Positions 43,223 through 53,373 of a stretch of 64,000 bases of DNA are shown piece after piece (the first letter of the stretch is position 1; each line of letters opens with the position of its first letter). The stretch is from Dechloromonas sp. TW-R-39-2 (lineage in GTDB: Bacteria > Pseudomonadota > Gammaproteobacteria > Burkholderiales > Rhodocyclaceae): assembly GCF_016864195.1 (NCBI RefSeq), contig NZ_CP045202.1, forward strand, positions 1,705,001-1,769,000. The letters are read 5' to 3'. The notes under the pieces are model-generated. The model did not search any database and was not told the DNA's origin. It saw only the letters and a program-made list of their open reading frames with translations. A program made the position numbers and the translations under genes.

Positions 43223-45442
43223 ATGCAATGTAACGACGACAGTATTGCTTTCCTCGATGATGATGAAGATGTGCAAGCGGCTGGCAGTACCTTGGGGGTC
43301 TGGCGGCTACTGATCGTTGATGATGATGAAGATGTCCACCAGGCCACCGAATTCGCTTTGCGCGATGTGGAAATTCTCGGCCGCCGCCTTGAGTTCTTGC
43401 ACGCCCGGAGCAGCAATGAGGCCATCAGCGTCCTGCGCCAGACCGAGCGGGTTGCGGTGGTCTTGCTTGATGTGGTGATGGAGTCCGAAGATGCCGGCCT
43501 GAAAGCCATCGGGCGTATCCGGAATGAACTGGGCCTGCTCAATTTGCGGATCATTCTGCGGACCGGACAGCCGGGCTATGCGCCGGAGCTTGAGGCGATC
43601 AGTTCATACGACATCAACGATTACAAGACCAAGTCGGAATTGACCCGCAACAAGCTGTTCACCGCAGTAACGGCGGCAGTTCGCTCCTACGACCAGATTG
43701 AACGCCTGGATGCCAGCCGGCGTGGCCTGGAACTGATTATCGATGGGGCCAATCGCTTTATTGCCGAGCAGGGTTTGCAGGCTTTTGCGGCCGGTGTCAT
43801 AACCCAGATTGCCGCCTTGCTGGGCGTTCCTCCCGAGGGCGTGATGTGCGTCTGCGCTGCGCCTGGTGCGGACAGTCAAACCCCGATCGGTCAGAAGTGC
43901 ACGGTTCTGGCTGCGGCCGGACGTTATCAGGAATATATCAATCAGCATGTTGCTGCACTTGAAAATCACGAGCTTTGCGACATTCTGGACACCTGCCTCA
44001 GCGAGCAGTGCCACCATGCCACGGAGCGCGGCCTGGCCTTGTATTTCCCCGGGCGGCAAGGGCGGAATTTTGCTGCTTATGTCGAGTCCGGGCAGAGCAT
44101 TCATGAGCCGGATCGGCATTTGCTCGAAGTGTTTTGCGCCAACATCGCCATTTGCGGCGATAACGTCGATCTGGTCGAGCGCTTACGCCAAACTGCCTAT
44201 GTCGATGGATTGACCTCGCTGCCCAACCGTGCCGCACAAATCGAGGCACTTGATGCCGGTGGGCTGCAGGGCGCCGTGTTGGCACTGATCGATATCGACC
44301 AGTTTTCTGAAACGATCGATGCCTTCGGCTACCGTTTCGGCGACTTGCAGTTGCAGGCGATCGGCCGACGCTTGCGTGCGGCAATGCCGCCGGATGTCTA
44401 TTTGGCCCGGGTGGGGGGCGATGTCTTCAGCCTGTGCGGCGGTCAAGACGTCGTTAATCCACCGTTGCTGCGTGAAATTCTCGCCGATACTTTCGATAGT
44501 GAGCTTGGGCCGCAATCGATTTCCTTCTCGCTGGGCTTCGTACATGTTGCCGACGCCGGCGTCAGTGGTGCCGATCTCTTGCGCAATGCCGCCATCGCGC
44601 TCAAGCGAGCCAAGGTCGATGGACCGGGCAACGAGGCCTATTACACGGCCGAAGTGGCAATCCAGACACGCGAGCGCGTCCGCCTGCTGCAAAATTTGCG
44701 GCAGGCTTTTGATAGCCGCCGTCTTTTCGTTGTTTACCAGCCCCAACTCGGTTTACCGGAGGGCAAAATCATCGGCGTCGAAGCCTTGTTGCGCTGGCGT
44801 AATGATGAAGGGCAGTTTGTCCCCCCGGATCAGTTCATTCCGGTGGCAGAGCATTCTGGTCTGATTATCGGTGTTGGCGCCTGGGTCTTGCGTACCGCCT
44901 TGCAGGCACAGCAAAAGTTTCTTGCCCAGGGATTCAGGCTGCGCATGGCCGTTAATGTTTCGGCCATCCAGTTTCGTCACCCGGGCTTCCTGGGCATGCT
45001 CGAAGAGGCGATTGCCGAGTCGGGTATCGAGCCATCGGCGCTGGAACTCGAAATTACCGAGTCGGTTGCGATGTACGGCTGGGGGCAAGTGCAGGAGCGC
45101 TTGCAGGCGATCAAGGATATGGGAGTTTCGGTGGCGATCGATGATTTCGGTACGGGCTTCTCGTCGCTCAGTTACCTGGATCGCCTGCCGGCCGACTGTC
45201 TCAAAATCGACCGCAGCTTCATTTCTTCTCTCGATGCTTCAGAGTCCGGTGCGCGAATTGCCGAAATGGTCATTCAATTGGGCAAGCGCCTTGGCATGCG
45301 CGTGCTGGCCGAAGGGGTTGAGCAGGTCGAGCAATTGAACACGCTGATTGATCTCGGTTGCGACGAAGCCCAAGGCTGGTATTACGCCAAGGGCATGCCA
45401 GAGGATGAATTGCTTGACTGGTTGAGCCAGCAGTCACGTTGA
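43223..45442 (+). CDS. Response regulator with DUF3369 and GGDEF-EAL domains
   Basis: A 739-residue signalling protein. A receiver-like region near the N-terminus (LLIVDDDEDVHQ, phosphoacceptor in VVLLDVVMESED) is followed by a DUF3369 sensor segment, a GGDEF domain with RVGGDVFSLCGG where the motif is degenerate (GGDVF), and an EAL domain. The EAL set is intact: [29 protein letters not shown] and LAEGVEQ. It is therefore predicted to degrade c-di-GMP, with a non-catalytic GGDEF. The acidic DDDEDV block appears twice (residues 11-17 and 33-38), encoded by a 17-base direct repeat. GGAG precedes the start. Confidence 0.93.
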   Translation: MQCNDDSIAFLDDDEDVQAAGSTLGVWRLLIVDDDEDVHQATEFALRDVEILGRRLEFLHARSSNEAISVLRQTERVAVVLLDVVMESEDAGLKAIGRIRNELGLLNLRIILRTGQPGYAPELEAISSYDINDYKTKSELTRNKLFTAVTAAVRSYDQIERLDASRRGLELIIDGANRFIAEQGLQAFAAGVITQIAALLGVPPEGVMCVCAAPGADSQTPIGQKCTVLAAAGRYQEYINQHVAALENHELCDILDTCLSEQCHHATERGLALYFPGRQGRNFAAYVESGQSIHEPDRHLLEVFCANIAICGDNVDLVERLRQTAYVDGLTSLPNRAAQIEALDAGGLQGAVLALIDIDQFSETIDAFGYRFGDLQLQAIGRRLRAAMPPDVYLARVGGDVFSLCGGQDVVNPPLLREILADTFDSELGPQSISFSLGFVHVADAGVSGADLLRNAAIALKRAKVDGPGNEAYYTAEVAIQTRERVRLLQNLRQAFDSRRLFVVYQPQLGLPEGKIIGVEALLRWRNDEGQFVPPDQFIPVAEHSGLIIGVGAWVLRTALQAQQKFLAQGFRLRMAVNVSAIQFRHPGFLGMLEEAIAESGIEPSALELEITESVAMYGWGQVQERLQAIKDMGVSVAIDDFGTGFSSLSYLDRLPADCLKIDRSFISSLDASESGARIAEMVIQLGKRLGMRVLAEGVEQVEQLNTLIDLGCDEAQGWYYAKGMPEDELLDWLSQQSR

Positions 45443-45527
45443 AGGTTTCCGTGTTTAACGCTGTTCGTAAGATAATCGAAGCTTCGACCCGCCGCTGGCG
45501 GGGCGCTGACAGAGAAAAATTGATTTC

Positions 45528-46646
45528 ATGCCGCATAAAAAATTAAATGTTTCGGCTCAGGGCATGATCGATGCCTACGAAGCCTTGCTCGACATGCGGG
45601 GTTATGTTGCAGACGCTGCCCAGATGGCTGCTGCAACTGCCTTGCAGAATCTTTACGGAAATCTGCTTTCTTTCAAGGTCGACCGCAGCAGTACGTTCAA
45701 GCGTTTGCTGTCCCCCCCAAAGCCACCCAAAGGGGTCTATTTCTGGGGCGGCGTCGGGCGCGGCAAGAGTTTCCTGATGGATTGCTTTTATGAATCCGTG
45801 CCATATCGCCGCAAGAAGCGGATTCACTTCCATGCCTTTATGCAGCAGATTCATCGCGACCTGGAACAATACAAGGGCGAGGTTGATCCCGTCGTCAAGG
45901 TGGCCGAGCAAATATCGCGCGAGGCCCGTCTGCTTTGCTTCGACGAGTTTCATGTTTCCGATATCGCCGATGCGATGATCCTGGGGCGCTTGATGGAAGG
46001 TTTGTTCCGGCATGGCGTGATTGTCGTCATGACCTCGAACTATCCGCCGGACATGCTTTACCCGAACGGTTTGCACCGTGAAAGCTTCTTGCCGACCATC
46101 GCCTTGCTCAACAAACATCTCGATGTCTTCGAGGTCGAAGCCGGCATTGATTACCGCTTGCGGGCGCTGGAACAAGTCGAGATTTATCATCACCCGGCTG
46201 ATCAGGCCGCAGAAGCCAAGATGCTCGATTATTTCCGCATGGTGGCCGGTGAAGAGGGCAAGAAAGGCGGTACCGTTGAAATTCTCGGCCGCCAGGTCGA
46301 AACCCTGCGCCGCGGACATGGCGTCATCTGGTTCGATTTTCGGACATTGTGCGGCGGGCCGCGCTCGCAGAATGACTATCTCGAAATTGCCCGGGGTTAC
46401 CACACCGTGCTGCTTTCGCACATTCCGAAAATGACCCAGCACCAGGCTTCCGAAGCCCGGCGCTTTACCTGGCTGGTGGACGTTTTTTACGATCACAAGG
46501 TCAAGCTCATCGCGACCGCCGACTGTGCGCCTGAATTGCTGTACACCGAAGGGACGCAAGCCAGCGAGTTCGCCCGGACAGTCAGCCGCCTGACCGAGAT
46601 GCACTCCCGCGAGTACCTGGCTTTGCCGCACATTACGTCTGCCTGA
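45528..46646 (+). CDS. zapE: Cell division ATPase ZapE (AFG1-like)
   Basis: A 372-residue AAA-type ATPase acting at the divisome. Walker A is GGVGRGKSFLMD, Walker B is LLCFDEFHVSDIADAM, and the sensor segment MTSNYPPDMLYPNGLHRE is characteristic of ZapE/AFG1. No membrane helix is evident. The N-terminus MIDAYEALLDMRGYVADAAQ is typical. A secretin-like gene starts ten bases later. The gene lies between two c-di-GMP genes, which is probably incidental. Confidence 0.94.
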   Translation: MPHKKLNVSAQGMIDAYEALLDMRGYVADAAQMAAATALQNLYGNLLSFKVDRSSTFKRLLSPPKPPKGVYFWGGVGRGKSFLMDCFYESVPYRRKKRIHFHAFMQQIHRDLEQYKGEVDPVVKVAEQISREARLLCFDEFHVSDIADAMILGRLMEGLFRHGVIVVMTSNYPPDMLYPNGLHRESFLPTIALLNKHLDVFEVEAGIDYRLRALEQVEIYHHPADQAAEAKMLDYFRMVAGEEGKKGGTVEILGRQVETLRRGHGVIWFDFRTLCGGPRSQNDYLEIARGYHTVLLSHIPKMTQHQASEARRFTWLVDVFYDHKVKLIATADCAPELLYTEGTQASEFARTVSRLTEMHSREYLALPHITSA

Positions 46647-46656
46647 GGATGGCTCG

Positions 46657-47472
46657 ATGAAATCCATGCTGAAAATGCTGTCGACCGCGCTACTCCCTCT
46701 GGTCTTTGCCTTGTGGACCGGACTGGTTGCGGCACAACAGGTGGAAATCATCGAACTGCGTCATAAAACGCTCGACCAGGTGTTGCCGGCCTTGCTGCCG
46801 CTGGTGGAGCCGGGCGGAACGCTGAATGGCATGAACAACCAGCTTTTCCTGCGTGCTTCGCCGCGCAACCGGGCGGATATCAAGCGTGTGCTGGCGGCAA
46901 TCGATACACCGACGCGGCGTTTGATCATCCGGATCAGCCTGAATCGGGAAAGCGAAGGCAAGTCGCGGGGGGGCGAAGCCAGCGGCCAGATCGTGCTTGG
47001 CAGTACGCGGCGCAGCCAGGCCGATGCCCGCGTCTGGGACACACGCAGTCTGCGCGATGAAAAAGCCGGTCAGATGGTGCAGACGGTGGAGGGCAGCCCG
47101 GCATTCATTCAAGTGGGCCAGTCCCTCGCCATTCCGATGCGTCAGATGGTGGTCGGGCCGGGCGGGGCGATGGTGACAGACAGTGTCGTCTATCAGGATG
47201 TCAGCCGTGGTTTCTACGCGGTGCCGCGGCTCAATGGCGAGCGCGTCACGCTGGAACTGAGCCAGCAATCGGACAGTGTGGCGGCGCAAGGTCGGGGTAA
47301 TATCAACACCCAGCGCCTGTCGACCACGCTTTCCGGACGACTCGGCGAATGGATTGAAGTGGGCGGCACAGGTCGCCAGGCAAGTGGTTATCAGAGCGGA
47401 ACGCTGAGTCTTTCAACGAGTGATGTCCGCGAAAATCGCTCAATCTGGTTGATGGTAGAGGAAGTTGAATGA
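46657..47472 (+). CDS. Secretin N-domain-like exported protein
   Basis: A 271-residue secreted protein with signal peptide ending near LVAAQQ. The VEIIELRHKTLDQVLPALLPLVEPG region resembles the NolW/N-domain of type II secretins (ring-forming KH-like fold), with NQLFLRASPRNRADIKRVLAAID typical. The long C-terminal secretin pore domain seems absent or much reduced, since the protein is far shorter than a full secretin. It is translationally coupled to the next small membrane gene (ATGA overlap) and lies ten bases after zapE. A pilotin or partial assembly role is possible but unproven. Confidence 0.75.
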   Translation: MKSMLKMLSTALLPLVFALWTGLVAAQQVEIIELRHKTLDQVLPALLPLVEPGGTLNGMNNQLFLRASPRNRADIKRVLAAIDTPTRRLIIRISLNRESEGKSRGGEASGQIVLGSTRRSQADARVWDTRSLRDEKAGQMVQTVEGSPAFIQVGQSLAIPMRQMVVGPGGAMVTDSVVYQDVSRGFYAVPRLNGERVTLELSQQSDSVAAQGRGNINTQRLSTTLSGRLGEWIEVGGTGRQASGYQSGTLSLSTSDVRENRSIWLMVEEVE

Positions 47473-47714
47473 GCGAATTGAAACGACATATCGGGCAGCA
47501 GGTTGCGTTGGCTACGGCGGGGTTCTGCGCTGCTTTGGCCTTACCGGCTTTTGGCTTGTTCATCTGGCTGTGGTGGGAGCGTGGCCTGGCTGATACCTGG
47601 GTGCCCAGTGCATTGGCCACGGTTGGTTTTCTCGGCGCTTGCGCTGTCGTGCTATACGTTATCAGCCGGCCGCAGCCGCCCCTGCCCGAAGAAGATGTTG
47701 CGGTCGACGGCTGA
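47469..47714 (+). CDS. Small two-helix membrane protein, function unknown
   Basis: An 81-residue protein with two hydrophobic helices (around residues 13-35 and 48-66) and an acidic proline-rich tail (RPQPPLPEEDVAVDG). The ATG overlaps the stop of the secretin-like gene (ATGA), so they are coupled. I recognise no family. Confidence 0.7.
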   Translation: MSELKRHIGQQVALATAGFCAALALPAFGLFIWLWWERGLADTWVPSALATVGFLGACAVVLYVISRPQPPLPEEDVAVDG

Positions 47715-47815
47715 GCAGGAAGAAAATCGATTCGTGGCCCCGGCAACCCGCAAGGATGTCGGGCGATGAATCGACATAGTTGAAGTGGCGTTGTACTGAC
47801 CGAGAGGCGTGCCCC

Positions 47816-49543
47816 ATGAGTGATGTGACGGATTCCCCGCTGCTTCAGAAGGCCAGAGCCTTCGAGTATGCCAATGAGGCATTGTTCATCACCGATGCCG
47901 CCAACAGTATCATCGCGGTCAACCGGGCTTTTACGCGCATGACCGGCTATGCACCGCACGATGTGATTGGTCAGAATCCGCGAGTACTGGCTTCCGGCCA
48001 AACTTCGCCGGATGTCTATTACGACATGTGGCTGGCCCTTGAAAAAAACGATTTCTGGCAAGGCGAGGTCTGGGATCGGCGGCGTGACGGTTCAACTTAC
48101 CCGAAACATCTGACCATCTCGGTGGTTCGCAATGCGGCCCATGAAGTTGAAAATTATGTTGCCAGTTTTTCGGATATTACCGAGCGCAAGCAGGCCGCCG
48201 ACCGGATGTTTCATCTGGCTCACCACGATGGATTGACTGGCTTGCTCAATCGCACCGCCCTTGAAGTCCAGCTGCAAAATGCCCTGGTCTACGCGCAGCG
48301 GGAGAAGCATCAGGTTGGCGTACTGCTGATCGATCTGGATAATTTCAAGCAGGTGAACGACACGCTGGGCCACCATGTTGGCGATCATCTGCTGCTCCAG
48401 GTTGGCCGGCGTCTCAAGGATTGTGTGCGGGCGAATGACCCGGTGGCCCGTCTCGGTGGTGATGAGTTCATCGTGGTGCTGCAGGATATTGAAAGCGCCA
48501 TGTCGGTCGGAGCGATTGCCAGCAAGATCCAGCGCAGCCTGGCCGATGCTTATCAGGTCGATGAATACACGCTCTATGCGACGCCGAGCATAGGCGTCAG
48601 TCTTTATCCGATCGATGGCAGCGATCCGGATGTGCTGATCAAGAACGCCGATTCGGCGATGTATCACGCCAAGGCGCAGGGGCGGAACAATTTCAAGTTC
48701 TTCGCCGCCAGCATGAACGCTGCTGCACATGAGCGGCTCAAGCTGGAAAATGCCCTGCGCAGCGCACTGGAAGGCATCAACAGCAATCAGGATTCGCAAT
48801 TCGAGCTTTATTTCCAACCGCAAATACATATTTCCAGCGGAAAGATTACCGGCCTGGAGGCGCTGGCCCGTTGGTCGCACCCCGAATTAGGCCCCATTCC
48901 GCCGACACGCTTCATCCAGATCGCCGAAGAAACCGGTCTGATCCAACCGCTCGGCGACTGGGTTTTCTGGGAGGCCTGCCGCCGTCTCAAGGAATTCAAG
49001 GAAGCTGGCGTGACCAACATGCGTGTCGCGGTCAACCTGTCGACACAGCAACTTCGCCACGACAATCTGCCGGTCGTCGTGCGTGGGGCGCTGGCTTGCT
49101 ACGACCTTCTGCCGGAAGAGCTGGAGCTCGAAATTACCGAAAGCACGGCGATGCAGAATCCGGCGGCAACGATTGCGATTCTCGAACAACTCAAGGACAT
49201 GGGCATCGTTCTTGCGGTCGACGACTTCGGGACAGGATATTCGTCGCTCTCTTATCTCAAGCATTTGCCGATTCATCGCCTCAAGCTGGACCGGACGTTC
49301 GTCAAGGACATCGATACCAGCCGGGAGGATGCCGCGATCTGTTCTGCGACCATCGTCCTGGCCCACAGCCTGGGGCTTGATCTGGTCGCCGAAGGCGTAG
49401 AAACCACCGCCCAGCGCGATTACCTGCAAAATCTCGGTTGCGACCTGTTTCAGGGCTTCTTGTACAGCAAGCCACTGCCGGCCGATCAACTGCTTCCCTT
49501 CATCCGTGAGTGGAATGCACGGATCGAAGGAATGCAGGCATAA
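47816..49543 (+). CDS. PAS-GGDEF-EAL c-di-GMP signalling protein
   Basis: A 575-residue protein. A PAS domain with NEALFITDAANSIIAVN and GYAPHDVIGQNPRVLASG, followed by a PAC segment ending ITERKQAADRMF, leads to GGDEF (RLGGDEFIVVLQD, intact) and EAL ([28 protein letters not shown], intact). Both activities are possible. No membrane segment is seen, so it is probably cytoplasmic. ATG 47816 has GAGAGG upstream. A bidirectional terminator follows. Confidence 0.94.
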   Translation: MSDVTDSPLLQKARAFEYANEALFITDAANSIIAVNRAFTRMTGYAPHDVIGQNPRVLASGQTSPDVYYDMWLALEKNDFWQGEVWDRRRDGSTYPKHLTISVVRNAAHEVENYVASFSDITERKQAADRMFHLAHHDGLTGLLNRTALEVQLQNALVYAQREKHQVGVLLIDLDNFKQVNDTLGHHVGDHLLLQVGRRLKDCVRANDPVARLGGDEFIVVLQDIESAMSVGAIASKIQRSLADAYQVDEYTLYATPSIGVSLYPIDGSDPDVLIKNADSAMYHAKAQGRNNFKFFAASMNAAAHERLKLENALRSALEGINSNQDSQFELYFQPQIHISSGKITGLEALARWSHPELGPIPPTRFIQIAEETGLIQPLGDWVFWEACRRLKEFKEAGVTNMRVAVNLSTQQLRHDNLPVVVRGALACYDLLPEELELEITESTAMQNPAATIAILEQLKDMGIVLAVDDFGTGYSSLSYLKHLPIHRLKLDRTFVKDIDTSREDAAICSATIVLAHSLGLDLVAEGVETTAQRDYLQNLGCDLFQGFLYSKPLPADQLLPFIREWNARIEGMQA

Positions 49544-49561
49544 GCCGTTTTTACGGCCAGA

Positions 49562-49588
49562 AAAAACCCGGCGCAAGGCCGGGTTTTT
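49562..49588. terminator. Bidirectional terminator between PAS-GGDEF-EAL gene and metY
   Basis: AAAAACCCGG (49562-49571) pairs with CCGGGTTTTT (49579-49588), with an extra inner C-G pair and a short loop. T-tracts on both sides suit the convergent genes. Confidence 0.92.
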
Positions 49589-49606
49589 GATCGGGACAAG
49601 GTGTAA

Positions 49607-50890
49607 TCAGGCGGCGTTCAGCGCCTGATCCAGATCGGCGATCAAGTCGTCGATATGCTCGATGCCGACAGACAAACGGATCATGTCTTCAGAGACACCG
49701 GCCTTGGCCATTTCAGCCGGCGAGAGCTGGCGGTGAGTGGTCGATGCCGGATGGCAGGCCAGCGTCTTGCAATCACCGATATTGACCAGGCGGGTGACCA
49801 GTTTCAGCGCATCCTGGAACTTGCCGCCACCTTCGATACCACTGCAGTTGGTGCCCTTGACGCCGAAGTTGAGAATGCCGGAAGCGCGACCGCCCATGTA
49901 CTTCTGGACCAGCGCATGGTCCTTGTGGTCGGGCAGGCCGGCATAGTTGACCCAGCTGACCTTCGGGTGGCTCTTCAGGAAATTGGCGATTTTCAGCGAA
50001 TTTTCGCAGATCCGGTCCATGCGCAGTGCCAGGGTTTCGATGCCTTGCAGGATCAGGAAAGCATTGAACGGGGCGATGGCAGCGCCCATGTTGCGCAGCG
50101 GCACGACGCGGGCGCGGCCGATGTAGGCTGCGGCGCCGAGGGCTTCGGTATAGACCACCCCGTGATAGGAAACGTCCGGCTCGTTGAGGCGCTTGAACTT
50201 TGTCTTGTGCTCGGCCCACGGGAACTTGCCGCTATCGACGATGATGCCACCGAGGCTGTTGCCGTGGCCGCCGAGGTACTTGGTCAGCGCGTGCACGACG
50301 ATGTCGGCACCGTGCTCGAAGGGGCGGCACAGGTAGGGCGACGGTACGGTGTTGTCGACGATGACCGGCACGCCGTGCTTATGGGCGATTTCAGCCAGCT
50401 TTTCGAAGTCGGTGACATTGCCCAGCGGGTTGCCGACCGATTCGCAAAAAACGGCCTTGGTCTTGCTGTCGATCAGTTTTTCAAAGGCGGCCGGATCGTT
50501 GAAATCGGCGAAACGCACTTCGATGCCGTACTGCGGAAAGGTGTGGGCGAACAGGTTGTAGGTGCCGCCGTAAAGTGTGCTCGACGAAATGATGTTGTCG
50601 CCGGCTTCGGCGATCGTCTGGATCGAGGCGGTGATTGCCGCCATGCCGGAGGCCATGGCCAGCGCGGCAATGCCACCTTCCATCGCGGCGACGCGCTTTT
50701 CGAGCACGTCCTGCGTCGGGTTCATGATCCGGGTGTAGATGTTGCCGGCGACCTTCAGGTCGAACAGGTCGGCACCGTGCTGGGTGCTGTCGAAAGCGTA
50801 GGACGTGGTCTGGTAAATCGGCACTGCCACGGCCTTGGTGGTCGGGTCCGGCGAGTAGCCGCCATGAACGGCAAGTGTTTCGATCTTCAT
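49607..50890 (-). CDS. metY: O-acetylhomoserine sulfhydrylase (MetY type)
   Basis: A 427-residue PLP enzyme making homocysteine from O-acetylhomoserine and sulfide. The PLP-lysine motif is HALTKYLGGHGNSLGG, and TLAVHGGYSPDPTTKAVAVPIYQTTSYAF at the N-terminus, YTRIMNPTQDVLEKRVAAMEGG, and the long mid-insert around KTKFKRLNEPDVSYHG are MetY signatures. The length, greater than MetZ/MetB, supports O-acetyl over O-succinyl substrate. AGAGAGA lies about ten bases before ATG. Confidence 0.93.
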   Translation of the reverse strand: MKIETLAVHGGYSPDPTTKAVAVPIYQTTSYAFDSTQHGADLFDLKVAGNIYTRIMNPTQDVLEKRVAAMEGGIAALAMASGMAAITASIQTIAEAGDNIISSSTLYGGTYNLFAHTFPQYGIEVRFADFNDPAAFEKLIDSKTKAVFCESVGNPLGNVTDFEKLAEIAHKHGVPVIVDNTVPSPYLCRPFEHGADIVVHALTKYLGGHGNSLGGIIVDSGKFPWAEHKTKFKRLNEPDVSYHGVVYTEALGAAAYIGRARVVPLRNMGAAIAPFNAFLILQGIETLALRMDRICENSLKIANFLKSHPKVSWVNYAGLPDHKDHALVQKYMGGRASGILNFGVKGTNCSGIEGGGKFQDALKLVTRLVNIGDCKTLACHPASTTHRQLSPAEMAKAGVSEDMIRLSVGIEHIDDLIADLDQALNAA

Positions 50891-50973
50891 GCGTGGTCTC
50901 TCTTTGTTTTAGGTCGGTAAAAAAGCAAGTCTAGCAGGCGTCGACCGCAGCGTGTTGGCGATCAAGGCGTTTG

Positions 50974-52872
50974 TCATTCGGCTGTGTTGCGGCGTGCCGG
51001 GCGAATCAGGAAGCGACCCGGATCGACGGCATTGACCAGATCGTTCTCCAGCGGCAACGGCGCACCTTCGATCTGGCTGACCAGCAAATCGGCCATCAAG
51101 GCTGACCACACGATGCCGCGTGCGCCGAAGCCCTGGACGCACCACAGGCCGGGATGGCGCGGCAGGTTGTGCAGGCGGGTATTGCTGCCAGCAGCCACCG
51201 GCAGCGGTACTGGGCCGACGATGGGCATGCGGTCCGGCGACATCGGGCGGAAACCGACGCGGCCATGCAGCGTTGCCGGATCGATGCCGGCAGCAAAGCC
51301 GGGCAGCATCAGGTTGAGGCGAGCCAGGTTTTCCTGGTGATCGGTCGGCCGTTCGTCTTTGAATTCATCGTCGTAGGAGAGTGTTGCGCCGGCCAGTTGA
51401 ACGCCATCAACTTCGGGCATGGCGTAGCCGAGCTTGGTCAACACAACATCGAGGCCGGGCGTCGTGCCGGCTGGTAGATGGCTGACCTGACCACGCGCCG
51501 AAACCTGCGGCAGCCACGAAAACTGGCTGAAGCGCGGGGCAGCGATGCCGCTGGCCATGACTACAAGTGGTGCCTCGGCAAGGGTTTCGCCATCCTCGGC
51601 GAGTGCCTGCCAAACCGATTCTGTCCTGTTCAGGCGGTCGACCGCAGCATTGCAGCGCAGTGTGATGCGCTCCGGGAACGCGGCCAGCGCGGCGGCGCAG
51701 AGTGACGGTGGCTGGACCCAGCCGCCACCCGGAAACAACCAGCCGCCGGTATCGACCGGCCAACCGAGTTTCTGGCTGGCCGCTTCGCGCTCGATGAACT
51801 GGATGACTTCGGCCGGGAAACCGAGCGCTTCGACGGTTCGCTTCTGAAGTGCTTCGTGTTCGGCTTCGCGTCCGAGATGCAGCACGCCGCAAGGCGACCA
51901 ACGCGCTTCGGGCAGTTGGGCGAGCAGGGCGCGTATCGCCAGATAGCCGGCGCGGGTCAGGCGGGAGAGCCGGTTGTCGTCGGCGCTGGGCAGTGGGCGC
52001 AGCATGCCGGCAATATTGCCCGATGCACCATCACCGGCGTTGGCCCGGCTTTCCAGCACCGTCACCTGCCAGCCGGCTGCCGCCAGCCGATGTGCCGTGG
52101 TGCTGCCGGCGATGCCGGCGCCAATGACAATGGCTCGACGGTCGGTCGGGCATGGATAGCGGTCGGGGCGGCGTGAGCGCAGGTGGCCGACCAGCATTTG
52201 GCGCTTGCCGGTAAAACCAGCTTGCTTGCGGACTTCGAATTCGGCGTCGCTCAAGGCTTGGCGGACATGGCCGGCAACGCTCCAGGTGGCCAGTGTGGCA
52301 CCCGGAGCAGCGAGACGTGACAAGCCTTTGCAGAATTCCGGCGACCACATCTCGGGGTTTTTGGGGGGCGAAAAACCGTCGAGGAAAAAGGCATCGACCG
52401 AGGCGTCGACCGCGCGAATCTGCTGTGTGGCATCGCCGAAAATCAGGGTCAGCGTAACCTGGCCGCCATCCAGATGAATGCGGTGCGTACCGGGTACCAG
52501 CGCTGGCCAGTGACGGCGCAATTCATCGGCCAGATCGGAAAACTCGCGCCACGAGTGGTGGATGGTCGCAAGATCATCGAGCCGGAAGGGATGCTTTTCG
52601 AAAGAAACGAAATGTAGACGACGGCAACGTTGCGGATCGTCGCGCCAGGCGTGCCAGGTGGCGAGGAAATTCAGGCCAGTGCCGAAGCCGGTTTCCAGGA
52701 TGACAAAGCGGTCGCGCCCTTGCCAGCGCTGCGGCAGTTGGTTGCCGGCGATGAAAATCTGCCGGGCTTGTGCCGGGCCGCCGAGTGCCGAGTGATAAAC
52801 ATCGTCGTAGGCCGCCGAATAAGGCGTGTCGTAAGACGACAGTTCGAAACGGGCAGGTTGGAGCGGAGTCAC
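50974..52872 (-). CDS. mnmC: Bifunctional tRNA 5-methylaminomethyl-2-thiouridine biosynthesis protein
   Basis: A 632-residue enzyme completing mnm5s2U at the tRNA wobble position. The N-terminal half is a SAM methyltransferase ([32 protein letters not shown]), and the C-terminal half is an FAD oxidase ([22 protein letters not shown]). Domain order matches E. coli MnmC. GTG at 52872 overlaps the stop of the upstream unknown gene (TAGTG). A copy of GCGGTCGACCGC lies inside (51634-51645). Confidence 0.95.
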   Translation of the reverse strand: MTPLQPARFELSSYDTPYSAAYDDVYHSALGGPAQARQIFIAGNQLPQRWQGRDRFVILETGFGTGLNFLATWHAWRDDPQRCRRLHFVSFEKHPFRLDDLATIHHSWREFSDLADELRRHWPALVPGTHRIHLDGGQVTLTLIFGDATQQIRAVDASVDAFFLDGFSPPKNPEMWSPEFCKGLSRLAAPGATLATWSVAGHVRQALSDAEFEVRKQAGFTGKRQMLVGHLRSRRPDRYPCPTDRRAIVIGAGIAGSTTAHRLAAAGWQVTVLESRANAGDGASGNIAGMLRPLPSADDNRLSRLTRAGYLAIRALLAQLPEARWSPCGVLHLGREAEHEALQKRTVEALGFPAEVIQFIEREAASQKLGWPVDTGGWLFPGGGWVQPPSLCAAALAAFPERITLRCNAAVDRLNRTESVWQALAEDGETLAEAPLVVMASGIAAPRFSQFSWLPQVSARGQVSHLPAGTTPGLDVVLTKLGYAMPEVDGVQLAGATLSYDDEFKDERPTDHQENLARLNLMLPGFAAGIDPATLHGRVGFRPMSPDRMPIVGPVPLPVAAGSNTRLHNLPRHPGLWCVQGFGARGIVWSALMADLLVSQIEGAPLPLENDLVNAVDPGRFLIRPARRNTAE

Positions 52873-53372
52873 TAATGCAGCAGGGATTTGCCGGGATGGG
52901 TGCTTTGCGAGACGGCGGTGTGGTAATCGAGTGCCAGATTCCAGTCGGCCTTCTCACTGGCGGCTCGCAGCATCGAACACAGTACTTGCAGGATGCCGGC
53001 GGTCAGCTTGAGCTTGAAGCTGCGTTCGCGGCCTTCGGCCATGGTCAGCAGGGCAGCGCCTTCACCGTTTTCGCGCAGGAAGGCTTCGCTGGCGAGCAGC
53101 GGCTCCTTGCCCAGCGGATAGTTCACGTTGTCTTCGCGAAAAGGTTGCTCGAAACTCATCTGTTCGCCTGGCTCGCTGGTGTCGACCGAGGTGACGGGCG
53201 CGGCTGTGTTGGCCAGATGCCCGGCCAGCATGGCGGTCAAGTGCGGCCATAGTTCGCGCAGATAGCGCCGCGTGAAGTAGATGCGATACTCCTCGCTGTC
53301 CTGCGTTGAAACGCGGAGGAGGAGTCGATCCTGCACACTGTTGTTGGTGACCTGCAATTGTAATGTCGGCAT
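52872..53372 (-). CDS. Protein of unknown function, coupled to mnmC
   Basis: A 166-residue soluble protein with no signal peptide or membrane helix. It starts [19 protein letters not shown] and is acidic in the middle. I recognise no family. Its ATG lies one base after the stop of the kinase-like gene (TGAAATG), and its stop overlaps the mnmC start, so all three are translated in series. A GTG upstream at 53387 is possible but overlaps more. Confidence 0.7.
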   Translation of the reverse strand: MPTLQLQVTNNSVQDRLLLRVSTQDSEEYRIYFTRRYLRELWPHLTAMLAGHLANTAAPVTSVDTSEPGEQMSFEQPFREDNVNYPLGKEPLLASEAFLRENGEGAALLTMAEGRERSFKLKLTAGILQVLCSMLRAASEKADWNLALDYHTAVSQSTHPGKSLLH

Positions 53373-53373
53373 T

